The notes under the pieces are model-generated. The model was not told the DNA's origin. It did no database searches and saw only the letters and a list, made by a program, of their open reading frames with translations. The position numbers and the translations under genes are program-made. Shown in pieces: positions 7,567 to 14,385 of a stretch of DNA of 15,525 nucleotides; positions within the stretch are counted from its first letter, which is position 1, and every line of letters begins with the position of its first letter. Source of the stretch: Rhodoferax sp. (GTDB taxonomy: Bacteria > Pseudomonadota > Gammaproteobacteria > Burkholderiales > Burkholderiaceae_C); the NCBI GenBank assembly GCA_020048795.1, contig JAIFMA010000048.1, forward strand, positions 1 through 15,525, written 5' to 3'.

Positions 7567-8256
7567 GTGGCAAAGAAATCTAAACGGGCTGCTCTGGTAC
7601 TGACAACTGAGCAGAGAACTACGCTCAAAGCGTTGAGCACGTCGAGGTCGGCATCGACACGAGAGGTTGAGCGTGCAAAGGTGATGCTGGGCTATGCCGA
7701 TGGTGCGTCCATCACCGAACTGCAGCGCTCGCTGGGTTTCAGTCGAGCAACGATCTACCGCTGCGTGGACAAGGCGCTGGCCGCAGGTGTTCAGATGGGG
7801 CTGAAAGACAAACACCACCGACCATATGAACCTGAGATTGCCCAGGAGGCTAAGGCATGGGTGGTCAACATCGCCTGTACTAAACCTAAGGACCATGTGC
7901 TGGCAGCCGAGTTGTGGACGATCTCGGCGCTGGCGCGGTTAGTGGGTGAGCACGCGCAGTCTGCAGGCTTTGCCCGTTTGGCTAATGCGGGCAAGAGCAC
8001 TGTCTGGCGCATCCTCAACGAAAACGACATCAAGCCGCACAAGATTGTCTACTACCTGGAAAAGCGCGACCCAGTATTTGACCGCAAGATGCAGGAAGTC
8101 CTGATGGTTTACCGAGACGTTTGGCGTTACACCGAAGGCGCTGTTCACGACGCACTCGACGCACACTACCCCGAGGAGGCCATCATTCGCGTGGTGCTGG
8201 ACAACCACTCGGCGCATAACTTCCTACCAGTGGCTTGCCAGCCACTGGTGTGGTGA
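7567..8256 (+). pseudogene. IS630-family transposase remnant with internal deletion and lost 3' end
   Basis: The sequence begins as an IS630-type transposase from GTG 7567 (V-AKKSKRAALVLTTEQR), with an N-terminal helix-turn-helix (ASITELQRSLGFSRATIYRCVDKAL) and a linker (GLKDKHHRPYEPEI, ACTKPKDHVLAAELWTISAL, KSTVWRILNE). Family members continue after YRDV...GAVHD with a segment holding the first catalytic Asp (VDEKPG-type motif). Here GAVHD (codons to 8151) joins directly to ALDAHYPEEAIIRVVLDNHSAH, so about 80-90 codons are missing in frame. Homology ends after DNHSAH near 8217, and the remaining residues to the TGA at 8254-8256 are unrelated. The second catalytic Asp (in LDNHSAH) remains, while the first Asp and the final acidic residue are gone. 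The intact family length is about 350 residues, so the product must be inactive. No matching terminal inverted repeats were found. Confidence 0.85.
8226..8249. repeat. Perfect inverted repeat, 10-base arms and 4-base loop
   Basis: ACCAGTGGCT (8226-8235) and AGCCACTGGT (8240-8249) are exact reverse complements separated by TGCC. It starts about eight bases after transposase homology ends. It is not followed by a T run, so it does not look like an intrinsic terminator. It may be a relic of a second mobile element end or of the event that cut the transposase. Confidence 0.6.
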
Positions 8257-8350
8257 GGTTGGCTCCTCAAGTTGTAGCAACCAGGGTGGAGCAGTTTGGG
8301 TGGCCATCGGGGTGACCTTCAAGTTTGTGAGGGTTTTTTGTTCCTTGTGC

Positions 8351-8368
8351 GGCACCCTCCTGGCACCC
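8351..8368 (+). promoter_or_regulatory. Two GGCACCC direct repeats upstream of the efflux operon promoter
   Basis: GGCACCC occurs at 8351-8357 and again at 8362-8368, an 11-base step that is close to one helical turn. The second copy overlaps the candidate -35 box. Such same-face repeats can be a regulator site, but no known regulator consensus was recognised. It is a short pattern in GC-rich DNA and may be chance. Confidence 0.3.
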
Positions 8369-8389
8369 ACGATCAGTTTCCAATATACT
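8360..8389 (+). promoter_or_regulatory. Candidate sigma-70 promoter of the RND-SQR operon
   Basis: The -35 candidate CTGGCA (8360-8365) matches four of six consensus bases. The -10 candidate TATACT (8384-8389) matches five of six. The spacer is 18 bases. Transcription would begin near 8396, giving a leader of about 20 bases before the ATG at 8416. The position directly in front of the operon and the good -10 box support it. The -35 is weak, which is common for regulated promoters. Confidence 0.5.
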
Positions 8390-8400
8390 CCCTCCGGTAT
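8385..8400 (+). promoter_or_regulatory. Candidate operator for the CsoR/RcnR-family repressor
   Basis: The core is TACT-CCCTCC-GGTA (8386-8399), inside a longer ATAC...GTAT inverted repeat (8385-8388 and 8397-8400). Known operators of this repressor family have a G/C tract flanked by short inverted arms. The RcnR site, for example, has arms TACT and AGTA around a G or C run. The site overlaps the -10 box TATACT, so bound protein would block transcription. A repressor of this family is the last gene of the operon. Binding is inferred from form and position only. Confidence 0.45.
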
Positions 8401-8415
8401 TTCCAAGGAAGTTGC

Positions 8416-9516
8416 ATGTCTGACTTATTTTTCTCCCATTGGTTGGAGCGGGTTCCATCCGGACAACTGGCGCTGTGCCTCGCGGCGCTTTGTTTTGGCC
8501 CGGTGGCCATTGCACAAAACACCGTGCAGGTGCCCGTGCTTGCGGTACAAATGAAGGCCATTGGCAACGGTTTCGAGCTTGATGGGGTGGTGCAGCCAGT
8601 CAAGCAAAGCACCGTGTCGGCGCAAGCCACGGGTCGTCTGGTGTCGCTGGCGGTCAAAGCCGGCGACAAGGTCCATGCCGGGCAGTTGCTGGCCACCATT
8701 GACGACAGCGAGACCCAGACTGGCGTGCAGCGCGGCCAGGCCCAGGTGGCACAGGCGCAGGCGGAACTGCGCAACGCGCAAGCCAATTTTGACCGCACGC
8801 GCGATTTGCTGCGTCAGGGTTTTGTCAGTAGCGCCGCCATGGACACGGCTGATGCACAACTCAAATCAGCCATGGCGGCCCGCGATCAAGGTAGTGCGGC
8901 GGCCAGACAGGCCAGCTTGTCACAAGGTTTTACCCGCGTGGCCGCACCTTTTGAAGGCTGGGTGTTGCAAACCTTGGTAGAGGCGGGTGAGCTGGCTGTG
9001 CCGGGCAAGCCCTTGCTGACGCTTTATGCGCCGCTGCCACTGCGGGCCGTGGTGCAGGTGCCGGTTTCGCGTTCCAATCAGGTGCACGCCAGTGGCCTGA
9101 TTGAAGTTCAGGTGCCAGCGGCCGATGGTTCGGAACCGTGGATTCGCCCGACACTTGCCAGCCATGTACCAAGTGCCGACCCGGTGTCACAAACCATCGA
9201 ATGGCGCCTGGAGTTGCCAACGCAGGCGGCCAAGGGACTGCTGCCGGGTCAGCAACTTCGGGTGCGTTTTGCTGCCGGTGAAAAACAACGCCTGGTGATA
9301 CCCGCAGCGGCAGTGCTGCGACGCGGCGAACTGACCGCTGTCTATGTGGCAAGCAACAAGGGTTTTGTTCTGAAGGCGGTGCGCCTGGGGGCCGACCACG
9401 GCAGCCAGGGCTTTGAGGTGCTGGCTGGCCTGCAGGCATCAGACCGTGTGGCGCTGGACCCGGTCAAGGCTGGACTGAATGGCGCCCAACCCGCCGCAAC
9501 GGCCCCGGCACAGTGA
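8416..9516 (+). CDS. RND efflux periplasmic adaptor (membrane fusion protein)
   Basis: This protein would bridge the inner-membrane RND pump to an outer-membrane channel. The ATG at 8416 follows AAGGAAG (8405-8411) and gives 366 residues with a signal peptide: charged start, hydrophobic core QLALCLAALCFGPV and probable cleavage after Ala31-Ile-Ala33. No lipobox Cys follows, so it is probably soluble or anchored only by interaction. The two lipoyl-like half motifs are at about 66-98 (TGRLVSLAVKAGDKVHAGQLLATID) and 171-203 (VAAPFEGWV...GELAVPGKPL). Between them is an Ala/Gln-rich coiled-coil hairpin (about 102-166). Beta-barrel and membrane-proximal domains occupy the rest. The permease starts one base after its stop. 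Substrate is not shown by sequence. Confidence 0.9.
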   Translation: MSDLFFSHWLERVPSGQLALCLAALCFGPVAIAQNTVQVPVLAVQMKAIGNGFELDGVVQPVKQSTVSAQATGRLVSLAVKAGDKVHAGQLLATIDDSETQTGVQRGQAQVAQAQAELRNAQANFDRTRDLLRQGFVSSAAMDTADAQLKSAMAARDQGSAAARQASLSQGFTRVAAPFEGWVLQTLVEAGELAVPGKPLLTLYAPLPLRAVVQVPVSRSNQVHASGLIEVQVPAADGSEPWIRPTLASHVPSADPVSQTIEWRLELPTQAAKGLLPGQQLRVRFAAGEKQRLVIPAAAVLRRGELTAVYVASNKGFVLKAVRLGADHGSQGFEVLAGLQASDRVALDPVKAGLNGAQPAATAPAQ

Positions 9517-9517
9517 G

Positions 9518-12500
9518 ATGAGCATGCAAGAGCCCATCAAACTCGGGGTTTCGGGCCGCTTGGCGAAAGCCTTCAAGCTCAACGCCATCACGCCCCTGCT
9601 GGCCCTGGTGGCCTTGCTGCTAGGCTTTTTTGCGGTATTGGTGACACCTCGCGAAGAGGAGCCACAGATCAACGTGACCATGGCCAATGTGCTGATTCCA
9701 TTTCCTGGCGCCAGCAGTGAGGACGTGCAGAACATGGTGGCGCGGCCGGCCGAGCAGGTGCTCAGCCAGATTGCCGGCATTGAGCACACGTATTCGGTGG
9801 CGCGCCCCGGCATGGCGGTCATGACGGTGCAGTTCAAGGTGGGGGTACCCCGAACCGACGCGCTGGTGTTGCTGTACGACGTGCTCAATGCCAACCAGGA
9901 TTGGCTGCCCAGAGAGCTGGGGACGCTGACCCCCATCGTCAAACCCAAAGGCATTGACGACGTACCTGTGCTGGCGGTGACATTGTGGAGCCGCGAAACT
10001 ATTGCAGCGGTAGATCTGGAGCGTGTCGCGCATGCCATGGAAGCCGAGCTCAAGCGTGTGCCGGGCACCCGCGAGGTGCAGACCATTGGTGGTCCGGCGC
10101 GTGCGGTGCATGTCTGGCTGGACCCGGTGCGCCTGCGTGAGCGGGGCGTGGATGTGCTGTCGATCAAGGGCCTGCTGGCCGCTGCCAACGTCAGCATGCC
10201 CTCGGGTTCAGTGCTCAATAGTTCGGTGGCCGATGGGCAAATGCTGAAGGTTGAGACCGGCGAGTTTCTGCGCACTGCGCAAGACGTGGGTGATCTGGTG
10301 GTGGGGGTGAGCAAAGGCGCTCCGGTCTTCCTGCGTGAAGTGGCACGGATTGACACCGGCGCGCAGCTACCACAGCGCTATGTCTGGTTTACCCCTGGTG
10401 CAGCCAAGGTGGATGCGACACAGTCTGGCTCGACCCCGGCGACCGCATTGGCCGCAGGTGGCGTCTATCCGGCACTGACCATGACCGTCACCAAGAAGCC
10501 TGGCACCAACGCGGTAGATGTGGCCCGCGCAGTGCGCGTGCGCATCCAGGAACTGCAAAACACCATCATCCCAGCCAACATCGAAACCAGTGTGACCCGT
10601 GACTACGGCGAAACCGCCGCTGAAAAAGCCAACAAGCTGATTCAGAAGCTGGCTTTTGCCACCGGATCGGTGATTTTGCTGGTCGGTTTTGCCTTGGGTA
10701 AACGTGAGGCAGTCATCGTCGGTGCTGCGGTGATCCTGACCCTGACTGCCACCCTGTTTGCGTCCTGGGCCTGGGGTTTTACCTTGAACCGGGTGTCGCT
10801 GTTTGCGTTGATTTTTTCGATTGGCATTTTGGTTGACGATGCCATCGTGGTGGTGGAAAACATTCACCGCCACCAGCAACTCAGACCCGGAGTCTCGCTG
10901 CGCGAAATCATTCCCCTGGCCGTCGATGAAGTGGGTGGTCCCACCATTCTGGCGACGCTGACGGTGATTGCCGCGCTGTTGCCGATGGCCTTTGTCAGCG
11001 GCCTGATGGGGCCCTACATGAGCCCGATCCCGATCAACGCCAGTCTGGGCATGGCTATTTCACTGGGGATTGCCTTTACCGTCACGCCGTGGCTGGCGCT
11101 GAAGCTGATGCGTTCACAGGATCACGCGCCTGGCCACCCTCCACCCGAGGGGAAACCCTCCAAACTGCAAGCCCTGTTCACCCGCGTTCTGACACCGTTT
11201 CTGGAGAGTGCACGCAAACGCTGGCTGCTGTTACTGGGCATTTTGGTCGCGCTGCTGTTGTCGGTGGGTCTGACGCTGGTGCAGTGGGTGGTGCTGAAGA
11301 TGCTGCCGTTTGACAACAAAAGCGAGTTTCAGGTGGTGGTGGAAATGCCTGCCGGTACCCCTCTGGAAAACACCGCCGCCACCTTGCACGAGTTGGGCGC
11401 CTATTTGTCGCAACAACCTGAAGTTTTGAACCTGCAAGCCTATGCGGGCACCGCTTCGCCGATCACTTTCAATGGTCTGGTCCGCCAGTATTACCTGCGC
11501 GCCGATGCCGAGCAAGGCGACTTACAAGTGAATCTGGTGGACAAACATCACCGTGATGACCAGAGCCATGCCATTGCCCAGCGCTTGCGCCCAGAGCTGG
11601 AAAAGATCGGCAAACGCCATCATGCACGTATCAAGGTGGTTGAAGTGCCGCCCGGACCACCGGTGATGTCACCCCAGCAATTGGCGAATCGCATCGCCCT
11701 GGCTTTCGAGGCGACGCCGGACATTGTTGGTGTGGACACCTCGCTGGAAGAAGACGCGCCGCGGGCCTACCTCCGTGTTCGCCGCCAACGCGCAGAGTCA
11801 TTGGGTATTTCGGTGGCTGCGGTAGCACAGACCGCCGCCATGGCATTGGCTGGCGCAGATGCGGCCTACCTGCATGATGGCCACACCAAATACCCGGTGC
11901 CGGTGCGCTTGCAGTTACCACTGGTGGACCAGGTGGGGCTGGATGCCATTCTGGCCATGCCCCTGCGGGCCGCCAATGGGCAGATGGTGCCCTTGTCTGA
12001 GCTGGTTCAGGTCGAGCACGGGGTGATCGACAAACCCCTGTTCACCAAAGATCTGCAGTCAGTCAGTTATGTGTTTGGTGACATGGCTGGCAAACTCGAT
12101 TCACCCTTGTATGGCCTGTTTGCCATTCGCGACAAATTGCAGACCGCAGGCCTGCCTGGGACCGGTGTTTTAGGCGAGTATTGGATCAACCAGCCCACCG
12201 ACCCTTATCGGCAATACGCCATCAAGTGGGACGGCGAATGGCAGATCACCTACGAAACTTTTCGTGACATGGGGGCTGCCTATGGTGTTGGGCTGATCCT
12301 GATTTACCTGCTGGTGGTGGCACAGTTCAAGAGTTATCTGACCCCCTTGGTCATCATGGCACCCATTCCGCTGACCATCATTGGTGTGATGCCGGGGCAT
12401 GCCTTGCTAGGATCCCAGTTTACCGCCACCTCCATGATTGGCATGATTGCGCTGGCGGGCATCATTGTTCGCAACTCGATCCTGCTGGTGGACTTTATTG

Positions 12501-12781
12501 AATTGCAGATTTCGCAGGGTGTTGCATTCAAAGATGCCGTGGTGCAGTCCGCTGCGGTGCGTGCGCAGCCCATTGCACTGACCGGTTTGGCGGCCATGAT
12601 TGGTGCCTTCTTCATTCTGGACGACCCGATCTTCAATGGTCTGGCCATTTCACTGATTTTTGGTATTCTGGTTTCAACCGTGTTGACGCTGGTGGTCATC
12701 CCGGTGCTGTATTACGCGCTGTACTGGCGGCGTATCAAGCCACACGAAGAGGTGGCAGCTTCTCCAGGCACTACTCATTAA
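9518..12781 (+). CDS. RND superfamily efflux permease (AcrB-like inner-membrane pump)
   Basis: This is a proton-driven trimeric exporter of the resistance-nodulation-division superfamily. From ATG 9518 it has 1087 residues, within the usual 1000-1100. An in-frame ATG at 9479 lies inside the adaptor gene and is less likely. TM1 is at about 22-42, followed by a large periplasmic part opening with PREEEPQINV and FPGASSEDV. TM4 carries the proton-relay pair Asp440-Asp441 in GILVDDAIVVVENIHRH. The second half repeats this plan, with a TM helix near 580-600, and the TM10 segment reads GIIVRNSILLVDF with Arg985 where AcrB has Lys940. The DD pair without CusA-type heavy-metal signatures points to the hydrophobe/amphiphile branch, but the exact clade is uncertain. 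No outer-membrane channel gene is in the window, so a TolC-like partner must come from elsewhere. SQR follows 25 bases downstream. Confidence 0.92.
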   Translation: MSMQEPIKLGVSGRLAKAFKLNAITPLLALVALLLGFFAVLVTPREEEPQINVTMANVLIPFPGASSEDVQNMVARPAEQVLSQIAGIEHTYSVARPGMAVMTVQFKVGVPRTDALVLLYDVLNANQDWLPRELGTLTPIVKPKGIDDVPVLAVTLWSRETIAAVDLERVAHAMEAELKRVPGTREVQTIGGPARAVHVWLDPVRLRERGVDVLSIKGLLAAANVSMPSGSVLNSSVADGQMLKVETGEFLRTAQDVGDLVVGVSKGAPVFLREVARIDTGAQLPQRYVWFTPGAAKVDATQSGSTPATALAAGGVYPALTMTVTKKPGTNAVDVARAVRVRIQELQNTIIPANIETSVTRDYGETAAEKANKLIQKLAFATGSVILLVGFALGKREAVIVGAAVILTLTATLFASWAWGFTLNRVSLFALIFSIGILVDDAIVVVENIHRHQQLRPGVSLREIIPLAVDEVGGPTILATLTVIAALLPMAFVSGLMGPYMSPIPINASLGMAISLGIAFTVTPWLALKLMRSQDHAPGHPPPEGKPSKLQALFTRVLTPFLESARKRWLLLLGILVALLLSVGLTLVQWVVLKMLPFDNKSEFQVVVEMPAGTPLENTAATLHELGAYLSQQPEVLNLQAYAGTASPITFNGLVRQYYLRADAEQGDLQVNLVDKHHRDDQSHAIAQRLRPELEKIGKRHHARIKVVEVPPGPPVMSPQQLANRIALAFEATPDIVGVDTSLEEDAPRAYLRVRRQRAESLGISVAAVAQTAAMALAGADAAYLHDGHTKYPVPVRLQLPLVDQVGLDAILAMPLRAANGQMVPLSELVQVEHGVIDKPLFTKDLQSVSYVFGDMAGKLDSPLYGLFAIRDKLQTAGLPGTGVLGEYWINQPTDPYRQYAIKWDGEWQITYETFRDMGAAYGVGLILIYLLVVAQFKSYLTPLVIMAPIPLTIIGVMPGHALLGSQFTATSMIGMIALAGIIVRNSILLVDFIELQISQGVAFKDAVVQSAAVRAQPIALTGLAAMIGAFFILDDPIFNGLAISLIFGILVSTVLTLVVIPVLYYALYWRRIKPHEEVAASPGTTH

Positions 12782-12806
12782 TTACCTTTACAACAGGAGA
12801 CAAGAC

Positions 12807-14093
12807 ATGGCTCACATCGTCATCATGGGTGCAGGCATCGGCGGCATGCCCGCCGCTTACGAAATGCGCGAGGCCCTACCCAAAGAGCATCGCGTCACCG
12901 TGGTCAACAGCACCGACTATTTCCAGTTTGTGCCCAGCAACCCCTGGGTGGCCGTGGGTTGGCGCACCCGAGAGGCCATCACGCTGCCGATTGCGCCGTA
13001 TTTGCAGCGCAAAGGCATCGGCTTCATTCCCAAAGCAGTGACCCAGATCGATGCAACTGCAAACAAGCTCGTTTTGACTGGTGGTGAAACGCTGGACTAC
13101 GACTATCTCGTCATCACCACCGGCCCCAAACTGGCTTTTGATGAAATTGCGGGCGCGGGACCGGTGGCTTCTGGTGGCGGTGGTCATACCCATTCGGTGT
13201 GCCACGTGGATCACGCGCTGGAGTTTTTTGCCGATTACGAAGAATTTCTCAAAAATCCTGGACCCGTGGTGGTGGGTGCCATGCCTGGCGCCAGTTGCTT
13301 TGGGCCGGCGTATGAATTTGCGATGATTCTTGACACCGACCTGCGCAAACGCAAGCTGCGCAACAAGGTGCCGATCACTTTTGTGACCAGCGAGCCTTAC
13401 ATTGGCCACCTCGGTCTGGGTGGCGTGGGCGACAGCAAGTCGATGCTGGAATCCGAAATGCGCAACCGCGACATGAAGTGGATCACCAACGCCAAGACCA
13501 CCAAGGTTGAGGCTGGCAAGATCTTTGTGACCCAGATTGATGATCAGGGCAACTTGGTCAAGGAGCATGAAGTCGCCTTCAAGCTGGCGATGATGTTGCC
13601 GGCCTTCAAGGGGGTGGATGCGGTGGCGGCGGTGCCCAACCTGTGCAACCCGCGCGGCATGGTGCTGATTGATGATTTCCAGCGCAGCAAGGCTTACAAA
13701 AACATCTTCTCGGCGGGCGTGTGTGTGGCCATTCCCCCGGTAGAGGTAACCCCGGTGCCCACCGGCACACCCAAGACCGGCTACATGATCGAAAGCATGG
13801 TGGGTGCCATCTGCCACAACATTGCCGATGAACTGGCGGGCAAACCCGTCACCGCCAAAGGCACCTGGAACGCTGTTTGCCTGGCCGACATGGGAGACAC
13901 CGGCGCTGCGTTTGTGGCCTTGCCACAGATTCCACCGCGCAACGTGAACTGGTTCAAGAAAGGCAAGTGGGTGCATCTGGCCAAAATTGCGTTTGAGAAG
14001 TACTTCATCCGCAAGATCAAGAAAGGCACCTCTGAGCCGATCTACGAAAAGTATGTGTTTGGGCTGTTGGGCATCAACCGCGTGCAGAAATAA
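12807..14093 (+). CDS. sqr: Sulfide:quinone oxidoreductase, FAD flavoprotein
   Basis: SQR oxidises sulfide to sulfane sulfur (polysulfide or persulfide) and passes electrons to the quinone pool at the inner membrane. The 428-residue protein begins with the FAD-binding GAGIGGMPAAYE (residues 8-19). It keeps the three redox cysteines Cys132 (HSVCHVDHA), Cys164 (GASCFGPAYEF) and Cys358 (NAVCLADMGDTGAAF). These correspond to Cys128, Cys160 and Cys356 of the Acidithiobacillus ferrooxidans enzyme, which it resembles along its length as I recall that sequence (DYFQFVPSNPWV, TSEPYIGHLG, VPTGTPKTGYMIESMV, WVHLAKIAFEKYFIRK). The basic, amphipathic C-terminus fits peripheral membrane binding. A clear AGGAGA lies at 12795-12800, six bases before the ATG. 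Flavocytochrome c sulfide dehydrogenase is less likely because there is no signal peptide. Confidence 0.93.
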   Translation: MAHIVIMGAGIGGMPAAYEMREALPKEHRVTVVNSTDYFQFVPSNPWVAVGWRTREAITLPIAPYLQRKGIGFIPKAVTQIDATANKLVLTGGETLDYDYLVITTGPKLAFDEIAGAGPVASGGGGHTHSVCHVDHALEFFADYEEFLKNPGPVVVGAMPGASCFGPAYEFAMILDTDLRKRKLRNKVPITFVTSEPYIGHLGLGGVGDSKSMLESEMRNRDMKWITNAKTTKVEAGKIFVTQIDDQGNLVKEHEVAFKLAMMLPAFKGVDAVAAVPNLCNPRGMVLIDDFQRSKAYKNIFSAGVCVAIPPVEVTPVPTGTPKTGYMIESMVGAICHNIADELAGKPVTAKGTWNAVCLADMGDTGAAFVALPQIPPRNVNWFKKGKWVHLAKIAFEKYFIRKIKKGTSEPIYEKYVFGLLGINRVQK

Positions 14094-14119
14094 GATTCAT
14101 ATCAACAGGAGTAAACACC

Positions 14120-14344
14120 ATGACCGTGCAGCGTTACATTTTTGTCATTGCGGGTTTTTTCGTCATGCTTTCATTGGCGCTGGGGGTTGAAGGCAGCCCG
14201 CTGTTCGTCAGCAAATGGGCGCTGGCTTTCACCGCTTTTGTCGGTGCCAATCTGTTTCAGTCTGGCTTTACCAACTTTTGCCCGATGAGTCTGATTCTGA
14301 AAAAACTAGGTGTGCCGGAGTCAAAGGTTGGCTGTGCCAACTGA
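14120..14344 (+). CDS. DUF2892 (YgaP-like transmembrane) small membrane protein
   Basis: The 74-residue protein has two hydrophobic helices (about 6-23 and 33-50) and matches the DUF2892 pattern: an MTVQR start, a short middle loop, then AFVGANLFQSGFTNFCPM-like sequence ending in LKKLGV. In E. coli YgaP this membrane unit is fused to a rhodanese sulfurtransferase. Here it stands alone. Cys54 (in NFCP) lies at the end of the second helix and Cys72 is near the C-terminus. An AGGAG at 14107-14111 precedes the ATG, and the gene lies 26 bases after sqr. The role is not established. A link to sulfur transfer or membrane placement of SQR products is an inference from the YgaP precedent and neighbours. 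Confidence 0.85.
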   Translation: MTVQRYIFVIAGFFVMLSLALGVEGSPLFVSKWALAFTAFVGANLFQSGFTNFCPMSLILKKLGVPESKVGCAN

Positions 14345-14385
14345 GCAGACATGCCAGGACCAATCCAGCAAAGCCAGGCTACAAC

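Noticed and set aside
8226..8249. Intrinsic terminator at the hairpin after the transposase
   Set aside because: No T run follows either arm; GTGGTGAGG follows on the plus strand.
8361..8380. TGGCAC at 8361-8366 as a sigma-54 -24 element
   Set aside because: The required TTGC-type -12 element is absent at the right distance; ATCAG occurs there instead.
8296..8415. Upstream extension of the RND adaptor to an ATG at 8296
   Set aside because: The added 40 residues would bury the signal peptide and run through the promoter and operator. ATG 8416 has AAGGAAG before it and a proper signal peptide after it.
12876..13976. Long open frame of 366 codons on the minus strand
   Set aside because: It lies wholly opposite sqr, whose protein is well conserved. 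The antisense product is rich in His, Gly and Arg, resembles no family, and is explained by codon bias.
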